Part shown: positions 46,294 to 56,124 of the stretch, piece after piece | Layout: each line of letters begins with the position of its first letter | Numbering within the stretch: the stretch's first letter is position 1 | Assembly (NCBI RefSeq): GCF_019880555.1 | Contig: NZ_JAINVU010000005.1 | Location: 186,001-250,000, forward strand | DNA from: Hephaestia mangrovi | Lineage (GTDB): Bacteria > Pseudomonadota > Alphaproteobacteria > Sphingomonadales > Sphingomonadaceae | Direction: 5' to 3' | Length of the DNA stretch: 64,000 nt | The notes under the pieces: generated by a model | What the model was told of the DNA's origin: nothing | What the model saw: the letters and a program-made list of their open reading frames with translations, nothing else | The model's database searches: none | Program-made: the position numbers and the translations under genes

Positions 46294-47997
46294 TCAGGCG
46301 AGTCGGGTTGAAACGGGTGCCGCCGCGTCGTCCTCGATCGCCATGGCGGAGGCGGGACGCGGCGGAAGCGGTGGATTGGCGCTGTTTTGCTGTTGCTGCG
46401 GCTGCTGGCGGCCGGCCTCGCCGCCGCCGGCATCGACGGTGGCCTGGCCGAGCTTGACGCCGCGCACCTGCGCAGCCTCGGCCAGCCTGGGCTGCGCATC
46501 GGCGAGCATCGTGCGGGTCTGCGGTACGTCGGCGGCGAAACGGACATGAACAGCGTCGCCATCGTGTCTGATCGACACATCGACCTTGCCGAGCGCGTCG
46601 GGCATCAGCGTGATTCGCGTGCTGGTCGCATCGGCGGCGTCGCGCAGCGCCTCGATATGATCGATCATCGTCTGCGGCCAATCGTCGCGCCGCATGTCGA
46701 GCGCGATCTGTTGCGCATGGCCGGTGGCGACTACCGTCCCGGCGACCTGCGCCGAACCGGCCGCCGCGGAAAGCGCCTGCAACGCGATCTCGCGCGGCGA
46801 CGGCTCGGTGGCGTCGGCGCGCCGGCTCGGCAGCATGCTGCCCGAGAGCGCGAAACCGAACACCATGCCCGCGGCCTGCGGCGACGTCGCGGCGGGCGGC
46901 GCGGGAGCGGCGCTCGTCGCGTCGACGATATGCGGTAGCGGCGCCTGCGTCGCCCTGCCCGCCGCTTGCGCGTCCGGCATAGTGGTCGGCGGAGCGACCG
47001 AAGTGGTGGGCAGGTGGGGCGAGACTACGCCCCCCATCGTCGATTTGCCCTCGGCGACAGACGCAACACCGATAGACAGCTGCGTCCCGATCGGAGAGCC
47101 TGGACCCGAGACCCGGGTGGTATCAGTCGCGGTGACGAGCGAAGCCATCGGCGACCGAGCCGGCGACGGCTGTACAGACGTGTCGGGCCGCGAAGATGCT
47201 GCTTGCGCAGCGAGAACACTGGCATCCGACGCGACGCCCGCGCTGATAGGCTGCGGCACGGACAACGCCTGCTTTTCGGCGCCGAGCGGCTTGGCGGGGG
47301 TTGTCGGATCGGTTGTTACATCGGCCTGTCCGGTTGGCGCCGGCTTGGTCAAATTGGCCAATGTATCGGCATCGATCGCCGGTGCTGCAGCCACGGCGGA
47401 AGCGCCCGCCCGGTTTACCTCGATCGCATTGGTCGCGCCCGGGTCGGTTGTCGCGGCGTCGGCGCTGGAGGCCGCGTCCGATACGCGGATCAAGATCGCC
47501 TCGGCAGGCGCGGGCCCGGCGATGGGCGGAATTACCGCCGAAGCCGAATCGATCGACGCTGCCGCCGTCTCGTGCTTTTTCTTGTGGTCATTGGACGTCC
47601 GGGTCTGCTCAATCGCCGGCGAGGCATCACCGCTCGCTTCGAGCAGCGCCACCAGCGCCGTATCGGTCGCGTCGGGCTGCGCATCACCGGCATCGGCAAC
47701 TACGGGCGCCGAATCGGCAGATGATTTCCCGGCACCGTCGGATGAGGAGAGCGAAAGCTGGGCTTTGACCGGAACGACCGCAGGCATCGCGATGCCGCCG
47801 ATTCCCGGCAAGACGTTGCCGGTTTCGGCAAGCGGTTGCCGCGCGGCCTGCAGCACGGGTGTCGTCATCGATCCGCTCGCCCCCGGCACCGCCAGATCGG
47901 CCAGCGCCGCCGCGAAATCGCCCGCTACCGGCGCAAGGCCGGGCGCGCCGATCGCAAGCGGCGAGGTCAGACTGGTCGAGAGTGTCAGGTCGAGCAT
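46294..47997 (-). CDS. fliK: flagellar hook-length control protein FliK
   Basis: 567 residues. Most of the protein (about 1-430) is low-complexity Ala/Ser/Thr/Pro, as expected of the secreted molecular ruler. The C-terminal domain (about 435-520) has the Flg_hook pattern: STRITLMPDALGKVDVSIRHDGDAVHVRFAADVPQTRTML. A Gln-rich tail follows (QQPQQQQNS). It interacts with FlhB to stop hook export. ATG at 47997. Confidence 0.93.
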   Translation of the reverse strand: MLDLTLSTSLTSPLAIGAPGLAPVAGDFAAALADLAVPGASGSMTTPVLQAARQPLAETGNVLPGIGGIAMPAVVPVKAQLSLSSSDGAGKSSADSAPVVADAGDAQPDATDTALVALLEASGDASPAIEQTRTSNDHKKKHETAAASIDSASAVIPPIAGPAPAEAILIRVSDAASSADAATTDPGATNAIEVNRAGASAVAAAPAIDADTLANLTKPAPTGQADVTTDPTTPAKPLGAEKQALSVPQPISAGVASDASVLAAQAASSRPDTSVQPSPARSPMASLVTATDTTRVSGPGSPIGTQLSIGVASVAEGKSTMGGVVSPHLPTTSVAPPTTMPDAQAAGRATQAPLPHIVDATSAAPAPPAATSPQAAGMVFGFALSGSMLPSRRADATEPSPREIALQALSAAAGSAQVAGTVVATGHAQQIALDMRRDDWPQTMIDHIEALRDAADATSTRITLMPDALGKVDVSIRHDGDAVHVRFAADVPQTRTMLADAQPRLAEAAQVRGVKLGQATVDAGGGEAGRQQPQQQQNSANPPLPPRPASAMAIEDDAAAPVSTRLA

Positions 47998-48034
47998 GCG
48001 CGTCAGCGCCTCCGGCGGTGGTACCGCTGGCTAT

Positions 48035-48454
48035 TCAGCAAGGATCGTGCCGAATCTTTCGTACCGGCGGCAATTCCTCCAGAGCGCGCATCGCCTTGAG
48101 CGCCTGATCGGCGGTTTCGCGCTCGATCAGCTTTTCGATCGCACTGTGATCGCGCTTCGCCTCGCGCGTCGCCGCGGCGGCGCGTTCGAGAGTCTCGTTC
48201 GCGGCATGGAGCCGCGCGTCGGCCGCTTCGGCAGAACGCTGCAGACGATCGCGAAAATGTGCCGCCGCCATCAGCGCCAGCGCGCCGCTCGGCTCGGGCG
48301 CCGGCGCGACATTGTCGGCAAGCGCGGCGATGCGGTTGCGCAGATGCTGCTCGCTGTCGAGCTTGGCCTGCGCGCGCACTTCGTCGGCGCGGACCATGTT
48401 GAGCTGCAACTCGCGCACGCGTAGCAGCCGGTCGAGCGTCTTGCGGTCAGCCAT
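48035..48454 (-). CDS. fliJ: flagellar export chaperone FliJ
   Basis: 139 residues, almost wholly helical with heptad character: LDRLLRVRELQLNMVRADEVRAQAKLDSEQHLRNR and ATREAKRDHSAIEKLIERE. FliJ is the coiled-coil stalk of the FliI ATPase; family sequence conservation is low and the position directly after fliI is the main support. The ATG at 48454 overlaps the fliI stop by 8 bp. Confidence 0.88.
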   Translation of the reverse strand: MADRKTLDRLLRVRELQLNMVRADEVRAQAKLDSEQHLRNRIAALADNVAPAPEPSGALALMAAAHFRDRLQRSAEAADARLHAANETLERAAAATREAKRDHSAIEKLIERETADQALKAMRALEELPPVRKIRHDPC

Positions 48455-49781
48455 CGCCGAACACGCCGACCAGTTCGGCGACCGCGACATCGAGCGGGAC
48501 GACCTCGTTCGCGTCCTGGCGGATATATTCCATCACCGCGCCGTGGCAGGCGATCGCGCGGTCGATCGCCGGGTCGGCCCCAGCGCGATAGGCGCCCATC
48601 AACACGAGATCGCGATTTTCCTCATAGGTCGCGAGATGGCGGCGCAGCACCCGCGCCGCCTTGGCATGGTCGGCGCTGACGATGTCGGTCATCACGCGGC
48701 TGACCGACGGGCCGACGTTGATCGCGGGATAGACGCCGCGCTCGGCAAGCGCCCGCGACAGCACGATATGCCCGTCGAGGATCGAACGCGCCGAATCGAC
48801 CACGGGATCGTTGCCGTCGTCGCCATCGGCAAGCACCGTGTAAATCGCGGTGATCGAGCCGCCCGACGAGACGCAGGTGCCCGCGCGCTCGATCAGATTG
48901 GGCAGCATGGCGATCGCCGACGGCGGATAGCCGCGCGCCGATGGCGGCTCGCCCAGCGCCAGCCCGATCTCGCGCCCGGCATGGGCAACGCGGGTCAGCG
49001 AATCCATGATGAGCAGGACTTTCTTGCCCTCGGCGCGGAATTGTTCGGCGATCGCCGTCGCCCTCAGCGCGCCGCGGATGCGCAGCACCGGCGAATGGTT
49101 GGCGGGCACCGCGACAACCACAGATCGCGCGCGCGCCTCGCCGGCGACCTTGGTTTCGAGGAAGTCGGCGACCTCGCGGCTACGCTCGCCGATCAGGCCG
49201 ATGACGATTACGTCGGCCTTGGCGGCACGGACGATCATGCCCAGCAACACCGACTTGCCGACGCCCGATCCGGCCATGATGCCGACGCGCTGGCCCTGGC
49301 CGATCGTCAGCAGGCCGTTGATCGCGCGCACCCCGACATCGAGCGGTTCGAGCACGCGTCCGCGGTCGAGCGGGTTTTGCAATTTGCCGGCGAGCGGCCA
49401 TTTTTGCGCACCGCGCACGGGGCCGAGCCCGTCGATCGGCTTGCCCGCGCCATCGACCACGCGGCCGAGCAGTGCGGCGCCGACCTCTGCCTCCCCCGGC
49501 GGGCCGATCGGGCGCACCGGCGATTGCGGCAGCAGCGGCGCGGGGCCGCCCAGATTCATCAGCAGCGTGCGGCCGTTGCGAAAGCCGATCACCTCCGCCT
49601 CGACGCGGTTCGAGCCGTTGTCGCCGCCGACCGCACAGACAGTACCGACCGGTAACGTCAGCCCGACCGCCTCCATCAGCAGCCCGTCGAACGAGGCGAG
49701 CCGCCCGCACACTTTCGGCCGCGGCGCGAAATCGGCATGGCCCAGCGATTCGAGATAATCGGCGGTAAAGCGGTTCAACAT
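48447..49781 (-). CDS. fliI: flagellum-specific ATPase FliI
   Basis: 444 residues. Walker A AGSGVGKS (170-177), Walker B VLLIMDSLTR and the export-ATPase stretch ERGVYPAINVGPSVSRVM identify FliI over F1 ATPase. It energises substrate entry into the export gate with FliH and FliJ. ATG at 49781, 1 bp after fliH. Confidence 0.97.
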   Translation of the reverse strand: MLNRFTADYLESLGHADFAPRPKVCGRLASFDGLLMEAVGLTLPVGTVCAVGGDNGSNRVEAEVIGFRNGRTLLMNLGGPAPLLPQSPVRPIGPPGEAEVGAALLGRVVDGAGKPIDGLGPVRGAQKWPLAGKLQNPLDRGRVLEPLDVGVRAINGLLTIGQGQRVGIMAGSGVGKSVLLGMIVRAAKADVIVIGLIGERSREVADFLETKVAGEARARSVVVAVPANHSPVLRIRGALRATAIAEQFRAEGKKVLLIMDSLTRVAHAGREIGLALGEPPSARGYPPSAIAMLPNLIERAGTCVSSGGSITAIYTVLADGDDGNDPVVDSARSILDGHIVLSRALAERGVYPAINVGPSVSRVMTDIVSADHAKAARVLRRHLATYEENRDLVLMGAYRAGADPAIDRAIACHGAVMEYIRQDANEVVPLDVAVAELVGVFGDG

Positions 49782-49782
49782 G

Positions 49783-50529
49783 TCAGTCCCGCGGCAGGGC
49801 GACGCGGTCGATCGCCTGGCTCAATTGCTCGAGCCACAGATCGGGGCCGTCCTCGATGATCGTCGAGGCCGATTCGAGCACGAAGCTGCCGCGCTCGATG
49901 GTGGCGTCGCCGGCGGCGAACACCGTCTTGGGCAGCCGCCCTTCGATCAGGGCGAGATCGTCGGGATTGACCCGGAGCAGCGCCGATTCGGTGGTGTCGG
50001 CCAGCATCTCGGTCGCCGCGGTGACGCGCTTGGCAAGCAGATCGCCATCGACCCCGGTTTCGCCGATCAACCGGCTGACCAGCAACATCACCGTCTGGCG
50101 CAACTGCCCCGCCACCCGTTCGCGATCGATCTGCCCGGCGGCGCGCAATTCGGCCGTGATCTCCTCGATCAACGCGCGGTCGCGCGCGCCGTTGGCCGCT
50201 GCCTCGGTAAGGCCGGCGGCCTTGCCCTCGGCATAGCCCATTTCGTGCGCCGCCTTGATCGGATCGATGAAGCTGCTCGCGCCGGCCGGCTTGCTGTCCT
50301 CCTCGGCTGCGGCGAGCGGATCCCATCCTTCGGTGGGATTGCTGCCGCGATCGGCGGGGCTGAAGTGGCGCGGCTCGGCCGGCCCGCCCTCGGCCCGGCG
50401 CTGCCGCCCGCCGGCGCGCTCCTTGATATCGGCGGGCGCGAACAGCTCGCCGCCGAGATTGAACGCCCGGTGCAGCGCTTCGGCGGCGGCATTGTGGCGC
50501 GCCGTGAATCCGGCAGTGAAATCAGACAT
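49783..50529 (-). CDS. fliH: flagellar assembly protein FliH
   Basis: 248 residues. The N-terminal third is polar and variable; AHEMGYAEGKAAGLTEAAANGA shows the glycine-repeat helix typical of FliH. The C-terminal half (VAGQLRQTVMLLVSRLIGETGV, LLRVNPDDLALIEGRL and a final STIIEDGPDLWLEQL) matches the FliH/V-ATPase E stator fold. It regulates FliI. The ATG at 50529 overlaps the fliG stop. Confidence 0.93.
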   Translation of the reverse strand: MSDFTAGFTARHNAAAEALHRAFNLGGELFAPADIKERAGGRQRRAEGGPAEPRHFSPADRGSNPTEGWDPLAAAEEDSKPAGASSFIDPIKAAHEMGYAEGKAAGLTEAAANGARDRALIEEITAELRAAGQIDRERVAGQLRQTVMLLVSRLIGETGVDGDLLAKRVTAATEMLADTTESALLRVNPDDLALIEGRLPKTVFAAGDATIERGSFVLESASTIIEDGPDLWLEQLSQAIDRVALPRD

Positions 50530-51529
50530 AATCGTCTTCCCCGCCGCCCATCATGATCGTGCCGTCCTTGGCCAGCGTGCGGGCGATCTGGATGATCGCC
50601 TTCTGCGCTTCGAGCACCTCGGAAAGCCGCATCGGCCCGCGCGCTTCCATCTCGTCGCGGATGCCGTCGGCGGCGCGCGCCGACATGCAGCCGAGGAACC
50701 GCTCGCGCGCCATCTCGTCGACACCCTTGAGGGCGCGGCTGAGCAGATCGCCGTCGACATTGCGGATCAGCGTGCCCAAATTCTTGTCGTCCATGTCGAG
50801 CAGGTTGTCGAACACGAACATCGCCTCCTCGATCTCCTTGGCGGTGGCGCGATCGATCTTGGCGAGCTTGGGCATGACGCGCTGCTCGGTCGCCTTGCGC
50901 GCGCTCGACATGATCTTGGCCGCTTCCTTGGTACCGCCGAGCGACAGCCCGCCGGCCTGCTTGGCGGTGCCGGTGCGGGTGGCGACGACGGTCTTGAGCG
51001 TTTCGATCGCTTCCGGACTGATCGGGCCGAGCCGGGCGATGCGATGCATCAGTTCGGGCTGCAACGCATCGGGCAGCAGCTCGAGCACCTTGGCGGCGAC
51101 CGCGGGATCGCAATTGGCGAGCAGCAGCGCCGCGACCTGCGGGTGCTCCTTTTCGACCATCGCCGCGATATCGGGCGCCTCGAGCCAATCGAGCAGGTCG
51201 ATCGCGCAGCATTCCTCGGGCGGGGTGATCCGCGCCAGCACGCTCGACGCTTTCTCCGGGCCGAGCGCACGGTTCATCACCGCGGCGATCCTGGGCGCGG
51301 GGTCGAAGCCGATCGCCGTCCGTTCGCGCGCCTTGCCGACGAAATCGTCGAGCACGCTTTCGACCTCGGGCTCGCCGACATCGGCGACCGCGAACATCGC
51401 GGCGCCGAGCTGGCGCACTTCCTCGGGATCGAGCTTCTGGAGGATCGCCGCGGCTTCCTCCTCACCGACCAGCATCATCAGCACCGCGGCGCGTTCGACG
51501 CCGGTGAAGGTTTTCGGCTGCATGTTCAT
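50522..51529 (-). CDS. fliG: flagellar motor switch protein FliG
   Basis: 335 residues. N-terminal VERAAVLMMLVGEEEAAAILQKLDPEEV binds FliF. EHPQVAALLLANCDPAVAAKVLELLP carries the middle-domain EHPQ motif. The C-terminal torque helix includes RALKGVDEMARERFLGCMSARAADGIRDEME. The ATG at 51529 follows the fliF stop as TGATG; a GTG at 51532 is the alternative. Confidence 0.97.
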   Translation of the reverse strand: MNMQPKTFTGVERAAVLMMLVGEEEAAAILQKLDPEEVRQLGAAMFAVADVGEPEVESVLDDFVGKARERTAIGFDPAPRIAAVMNRALGPEKASSVLARITPPEECCAIDLLDWLEAPDIAAMVEKEHPQVAALLLANCDPAVAAKVLELLPDALQPELMHRIARLGPISPEAIETLKTVVATRTGTAKQAGGLSLGGTKEAAKIMSSARKATEQRVMPKLAKIDRATAKEIEEAMFVFDNLLDMDDKNLGTLIRNVDGDLLSRALKGVDEMARERFLGCMSARAADGIRDEMEARGPMRLSEVLEAQKAIIQIARTLAKDGTIMMGGGEDDYV

Positions 51530-53241
51530 CACTGGGCGTCCGATTTGATCATGTCGCGCACGGCGAGCGCGGCGCGGGCGGGGTTGTCGCGGGTGAAGCC
51601 ACGGACCAAGCCGACGCGATCGTCATAGCCCCGCCCGCCTTCGAGCATGTCGATGCTGACCGGTGCGTGATGCGCCTCTCCGCCTTCACCACCTTCGCCG
51701 CCCGAGCCGTTGCCCAGCGCGAGCCGCGGCTGCGCCGCTTCCTCGCGCTTCTTGAGCAGCGTCTTGGCCAGCGGCCGCACCCCGAACAGCAGCACCAGCA
51801 GCGCGACCACGATCGCGGTGACGTTGCGCAGCACCATCGGCAGCCAGCTCGCCTGATACCAGGGCGTCGAGGCGGCATCGGCGTCGGCACCGGCGAACTT
51901 GGCCTGGATTACCGTCACCTGATCGTTGCGGCTCTGATCGTATCCGACCGCGGCGCGGACTGCCTGCGTGATGTTGTTGACCTCCGCCTGGCTGCGCGGC
52001 TTGCCCGTACCGGGATCGCGCAGCACCACCGCGACCGACAGGCGCTTGATCGCCCCCGGCGCACCTTGCGTCACCGAGACCTCGCGACCGAGATCATAAG
52101 CGCGGGTGTAACTGTCGCTGGCCTTCTGCGAGTCGGGCATCGGCCCGGCGGGCGTGGCCGCGTTGGCGGCGCCGGCAGCCGGCTGGCCGTTGGCGGGCGC
52201 CTGAGCGGCGGCCTTGGCGGCGGGCGTGGTGATCTGGCTCGCCGGGGGCGGCGTGTTGGAAAGCGCGCCGGGAATGCCGCTCGGCGGCGCCGAAGCACCG
52301 GCGTCGGTCGTCCAATTGCCCTGTTCGGCGCGCAGTGCGCCGTCCTTGTCATAGCTTTCGCGCGTCGCCTGGGTCTGGTCGAGGTCGACATCGGCCTGCA
52401 CCTCGGCCGAGAAATTGCCCGCGCCGACCAGCGGCGTCAGCAGCTGGATCAGCTGCGTGCGGTACTTTTCCTCCACCTTGCGCTGGAATTCGATGCGATC
52501 GTCGCTCGCCTGCGTCGCGGAATCGGTGCCGCCGGGCTTGCTCAGCAGATTGCCCATCTGATCGACGACGGTGACCGCGTCGGGCTTCATTCCCGGCACC
52601 GACGACGCGACGAGGTTGACGATCGAGGCGACCTGCGCGTCGCCGAGGCTGCGCCCGGCGACGAGCTTGAGCACGACCGAGGCCGAGGGCGCGGGATTGT
52701 CGCGAACGAACACCGAATCCTCGGGCATCGCCAGGTGGACGCGCGCGCTGTCCACCGTGTCGATCTCCTGGATCGATTGCGCGAGATCGCTCTCGCGCGC
52801 CTGGCGCAACCGCTCGCCCTCGACCGCGCGGCTGGTGCCCATCGGCATGTCGTCGAGGATCGCATAGCCGGTCGGCGCCGATTTCGGCAGGTTCTGGCTT
52901 GCCAGCAGCATCCGCGCCTTGGCGTAATCGTCGCGGCCCACGGTGACGGCGCCAGTATCCGGATCGATCCGGTTGGCGATCCCGCCGGTGGTCAGTGCCT
53001 GCGTGACGGCAGCCTTGTCGGCATCGCCGAGCCCCGCGAACAGCGTCCGCTGCGGCGGAGTGGACAGCATCACCCAGGCGAGCGCGGCGGCGGCGATCAG
53101 GCCGATCATCAGCGTCATCGGCAGCGCGCGGCGCACCGCGGGCTGCTGCAGGATCGTGCCGATCTGCTTCAGCGGGTTGGCGAAGCGTTCAGGAACGAGG
53201 TTCGGCGCACCGGCGCCGGCAGGGGCAAGTTGGTTGCTCAT
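51529..53241 (-). CDS. fliF: flagellar MS-ring protein FliF
   Basis: 570 residues. Two membrane helices (about 40-60 and 455-475) flank the periplasmic ring-building motifs: LFAGLGDADKAAVTQAL, ARMLLASQNLP, IDTVDSARVHLAMPEDSVFVRDNPAPSASVVLKL. A long Ala/Pro-rich periplasmic insert lies at about 305-375, and the C-terminal cytoplasmic tail binds FliG. ATG at 53241, 4 bp after fliE. Confidence 0.97.
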   Translation of the reverse strand: MSNQLAPAGAGAPNLVPERFANPLKQIGTILQQPAVRRALPMTLMIGLIAAAALAWVMLSTPPQRTLFAGLGDADKAAVTQALTTGGIANRIDPDTGAVTVGRDDYAKARMLLASQNLPKSAPTGYAILDDMPMGTSRAVEGERLRQARESDLAQSIQEIDTVDSARVHLAMPEDSVFVRDNPAPSASVVLKLVAGRSLGDAQVASIVNLVASSVPGMKPDAVTVVDQMGNLLSKPGGTDSATQASDDRIEFQRKVEEKYRTQLIQLLTPLVGAGNFSAEVQADVDLDQTQATRESYDKDGALRAEQGNWTTDAGASAPPSGIPGALSNTPPPASQITTPAAKAAAQAPANGQPAAGAANAATPAGPMPDSQKASDSYTRAYDLGREVSVTQGAPGAIKRLSVAVVLRDPGTGKPRSQAEVNNITQAVRAAVGYDQSRNDQVTVIQAKFAGADADAASTPWYQASWLPMVLRNVTAIVVALLVLLFGVRPLAKTLLKKREEAAQPRLALGNGSGGEGGEGGEAHHAPVSIDMLEGGRGYDDRVGLVRGFTRDNPARAALAVRDMIKSDAQ

Positions 53242-53245
53242 CTGA

Positions 53246-53616
53246 TTACACCGGCATGCTCATGATGTCCTTGTAGGCGGACAACAGCTTGTTTCTGACC
53301 TGCAGGGTGGCTTCGAAGCCGACCTGCGCCTGCTGGCGCGCCAGCATCACCTTGGCGATGTCGATCGTCTCGCCGCGCTCATAAGCGTCGGAGAGCGCCC
53401 CCGCCTGTTGCTGGCCGTCGTTGACGCTTTTCAGCGCCTGTTCCATCGTGTCGGCGAAGCTCGCCGGCTTGGCCGACGCCGCACCCGTCGCGGCATTGGC
53501 GCCGCCGACCGGCGCCGATTGCGCGCGCTGCAGCGCCTGGTTCTGTTCGAGGATCTGCGCGCGCAGCGCCATCACCCGATCGACGGGGCTCATCCCGCCG
53601 ACGCCACCGACCCCGC

Positions 53617-53620
<4 letters not shown>
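53246..53620 (-). CDS. fliE: flagellar hook-basal body adaptor FliE
   Basis: 124 residues. The C-terminal [31 protein letters not shown] and [34 protein letters not shown] are the FliE signature. It joins the MS ring to the rod and is an early export substrate. The ATG at 53620 overlaps the regulator stop by 4 bp. Confidence 0.96.
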
Positions 53621-54882
<1,262 letters not shown>

Positions 54883-54979
54883 GAAGCCCCCCAATAGTGA
54901 GCAGGGTAGCGATTCCCCGCTGCACAGCCTTCAAATGCAGCTTACGTGGTAAATGAAGCGTGAAGATTTGCCGGGTGGC

Positions 54980-55018
54980 GGCAAAATTTTGCCAGCTTTG
55001 CCGTTGCCTTGCTGCAAC
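54980..55018. promoter_or_regulatory. candidate regulator-binding palindromes between the FlbD-like gene and fliC
   Basis: GGCAAAATTTTGCC (54980-54993) is a perfect 14-bp palindrome in a GC-rich setting, and GTTGC-cttgct-GCAAC (55003-55018) is a second inverted repeat 9 bp further on. They lie midway in the 279-bp divergent region. Binding by the FlbD-like protein is an inference. Confidence 0.5.
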
Positions 55019-55064
55019 AAAACCGCCCGCCGTAGCGTCAACCGCAGAAAAAATTCGATTCCGC

Positions 55065-55091
55065 TAAAGCCACCCCGCAGCCGGTCGTTAC
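55065..55091 (+). promoter_or_regulatory. sigma28-like promoter of fliC
   Basis: TAAA (55065-55068), a 15-bp spacer, then GTCGTTAC (55084-55091), compared with the sigma28 consensus TAAA-N15-GCCGATAA. A nearly identical 31-bp block at the same spacing precedes fliD. The predicted leader is about 60 nt, ending in GGAG before the fliC ATG. Confidence 0.65.
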
Positions 55092-55161
55092 CCGGTCTGG
55101 CGGCTCGGCCCTTCGCTATGGGGGCGGCGGGGATCGCCAGCTACGAACGGAGACACGGACA

Positions 55162-55983
55162 ATGACTGTTATCGGAACCAACATCAGCGCGCTGCGTGCG
55201 TCGAATGCGTCGACCTCGGCGCAGATGGGCCTCTCGCAGGCGATGCAGCGCCTGTCGACCGGCAAGCGCATCAATTCGGCTTCGGACGATGCCGCCGGCC
55301 TGGCGATCTCGAACTCGATGACCGCGCAGATCAACGGCATGAACCAGGGCATTCGCAACGCCAACGACGGCATCGCGATGGCCCAGACCGCTGATGGCGC
55401 GCTCGACGAAGTCACCAACATGCTGCAGCGCATCCGCGAGCTCGCGGTGCAATCTTCCTCGGGCACCTATTCGGATGATGACCGTGCCAACATGCAGACC
55501 GAAGTCGATCAGCTGTCGACCCAGATCGGTTCGATCGTCAACAACACGCAGTTCAACGGGGTCACCCTGTTCGACGGCAGCGCCGGCTCGGGCGGCACCG
55601 TGACGATCCAGACCGGCGCCAACGCCAGCGATACCGTCGATCTCTCGCTCGACGACCTCACCGGCGACTTCGGTTCGCTGTCGGTCGACGTGTCGAGCGC
55701 TTCCGCCGCCAGCAGCGCGCTGTCGGACATCGACGACAACCTGAAGACGATCAACGACACCCGAGCAAGCCTCGGTGCGTCGGAGAGCCAGCTGCAGTCG
55801 GCGGTCAACAACATGACGACCGATGCGGCCAATCTGACGGACGCCCGCAGCCGCATTCAGGATGCCGACTTCTCGGCCGAGACGACCAATCTCGCCAAGG
55901 CCCAGATCCTCGGCCAGGCCTCGACCGCGATGCTCGCCCAGGCCAACCAGAGCCAGCAGAACGTCCTGAAACTGCTCCAGTAA
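55162..55983 (+). CDS. fliC: flagellin
   Basis: 273 residues, a short flagellin with little D2/D3 insertion. The N-terminal D0/D1 part (IGTNISALRASNAS, QRLSTGKRINSASDDAAGLAIS, RNANDGIAMAQTADGAL) and C-terminal part (RSRIQDADFSAETTNLAKAQILGQAS, ending QSQQNVLKLLQ) are canonical. It is preceded by a sigma28-like promoter and GGAG, and followed by a strong terminator. It is secreted through the system encoded by the divergent operon. Confidence 0.98.
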   Translation: MTVIGTNISALRASNASTSAQMGLSQAMQRLSTGKRINSASDDAAGLAISNSMTAQINGMNQGIRNANDGIAMAQTADGALDEVTNMLQRIRELAVQSSSGTYSDDDRANMQTEVDQLSTQIGSIVNNTQFNGVTLFDGSAGSGGTVTIQTGANASDTVDLSLDDLTGDFGSLSVDVSSASAASSALSDIDDNLKTINDTRASLGASESQLQSAVNNMTTDAANLTDARSRIQDADFSAETTNLAKAQILGQASTAMLAQANQSQQNVLKLLQ

Positions 55984-56067
55984 TCAGGTACACGGCTCCG
56001 GCGCCGCCCCCCTTAAGGGTGTCGGGGCCGCCCAACAGCGCCCGCCCGCAGGGCAGGGATGCTAACG

Positions 56068-56101
56068 AAACCCCGGCGACCGCACGGCCGCCGGGGTTTT
56101 T
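56068..56101 (+). terminator. intrinsic terminator of fliC
   Basis: AAACCCCGGCG (56068-56078) pairs with CGCCGGGGTTT around a 10-nt loop and runs into TTTTT (to 56101), 85 bp after the fliC stop. It is the strongest classical terminator in the window. It also separates fliC from the convergent ene-reductase gene. Confidence 0.88.
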
Positions 56102-56124
56102 GTGCGTCGGGCTCGATCGCCGTC

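Noticed and set aside
46694-48424. 576-codon open frame on the plus strand opposite fliK and fliJ
   Set aside because: It is a shadow of the Ala/Ser-rich fliK codons in high-GC DNA; the minus-strand FliK C-terminal domain is clearly the coding one.
54976-54993. Possible sigma54 promoter (TGGC...TTTTGCC) upstream of fliC or of the regulator
   Set aside because: On neither strand is the GG to GC distance the required 12 bp; the match comes from the palindrome.
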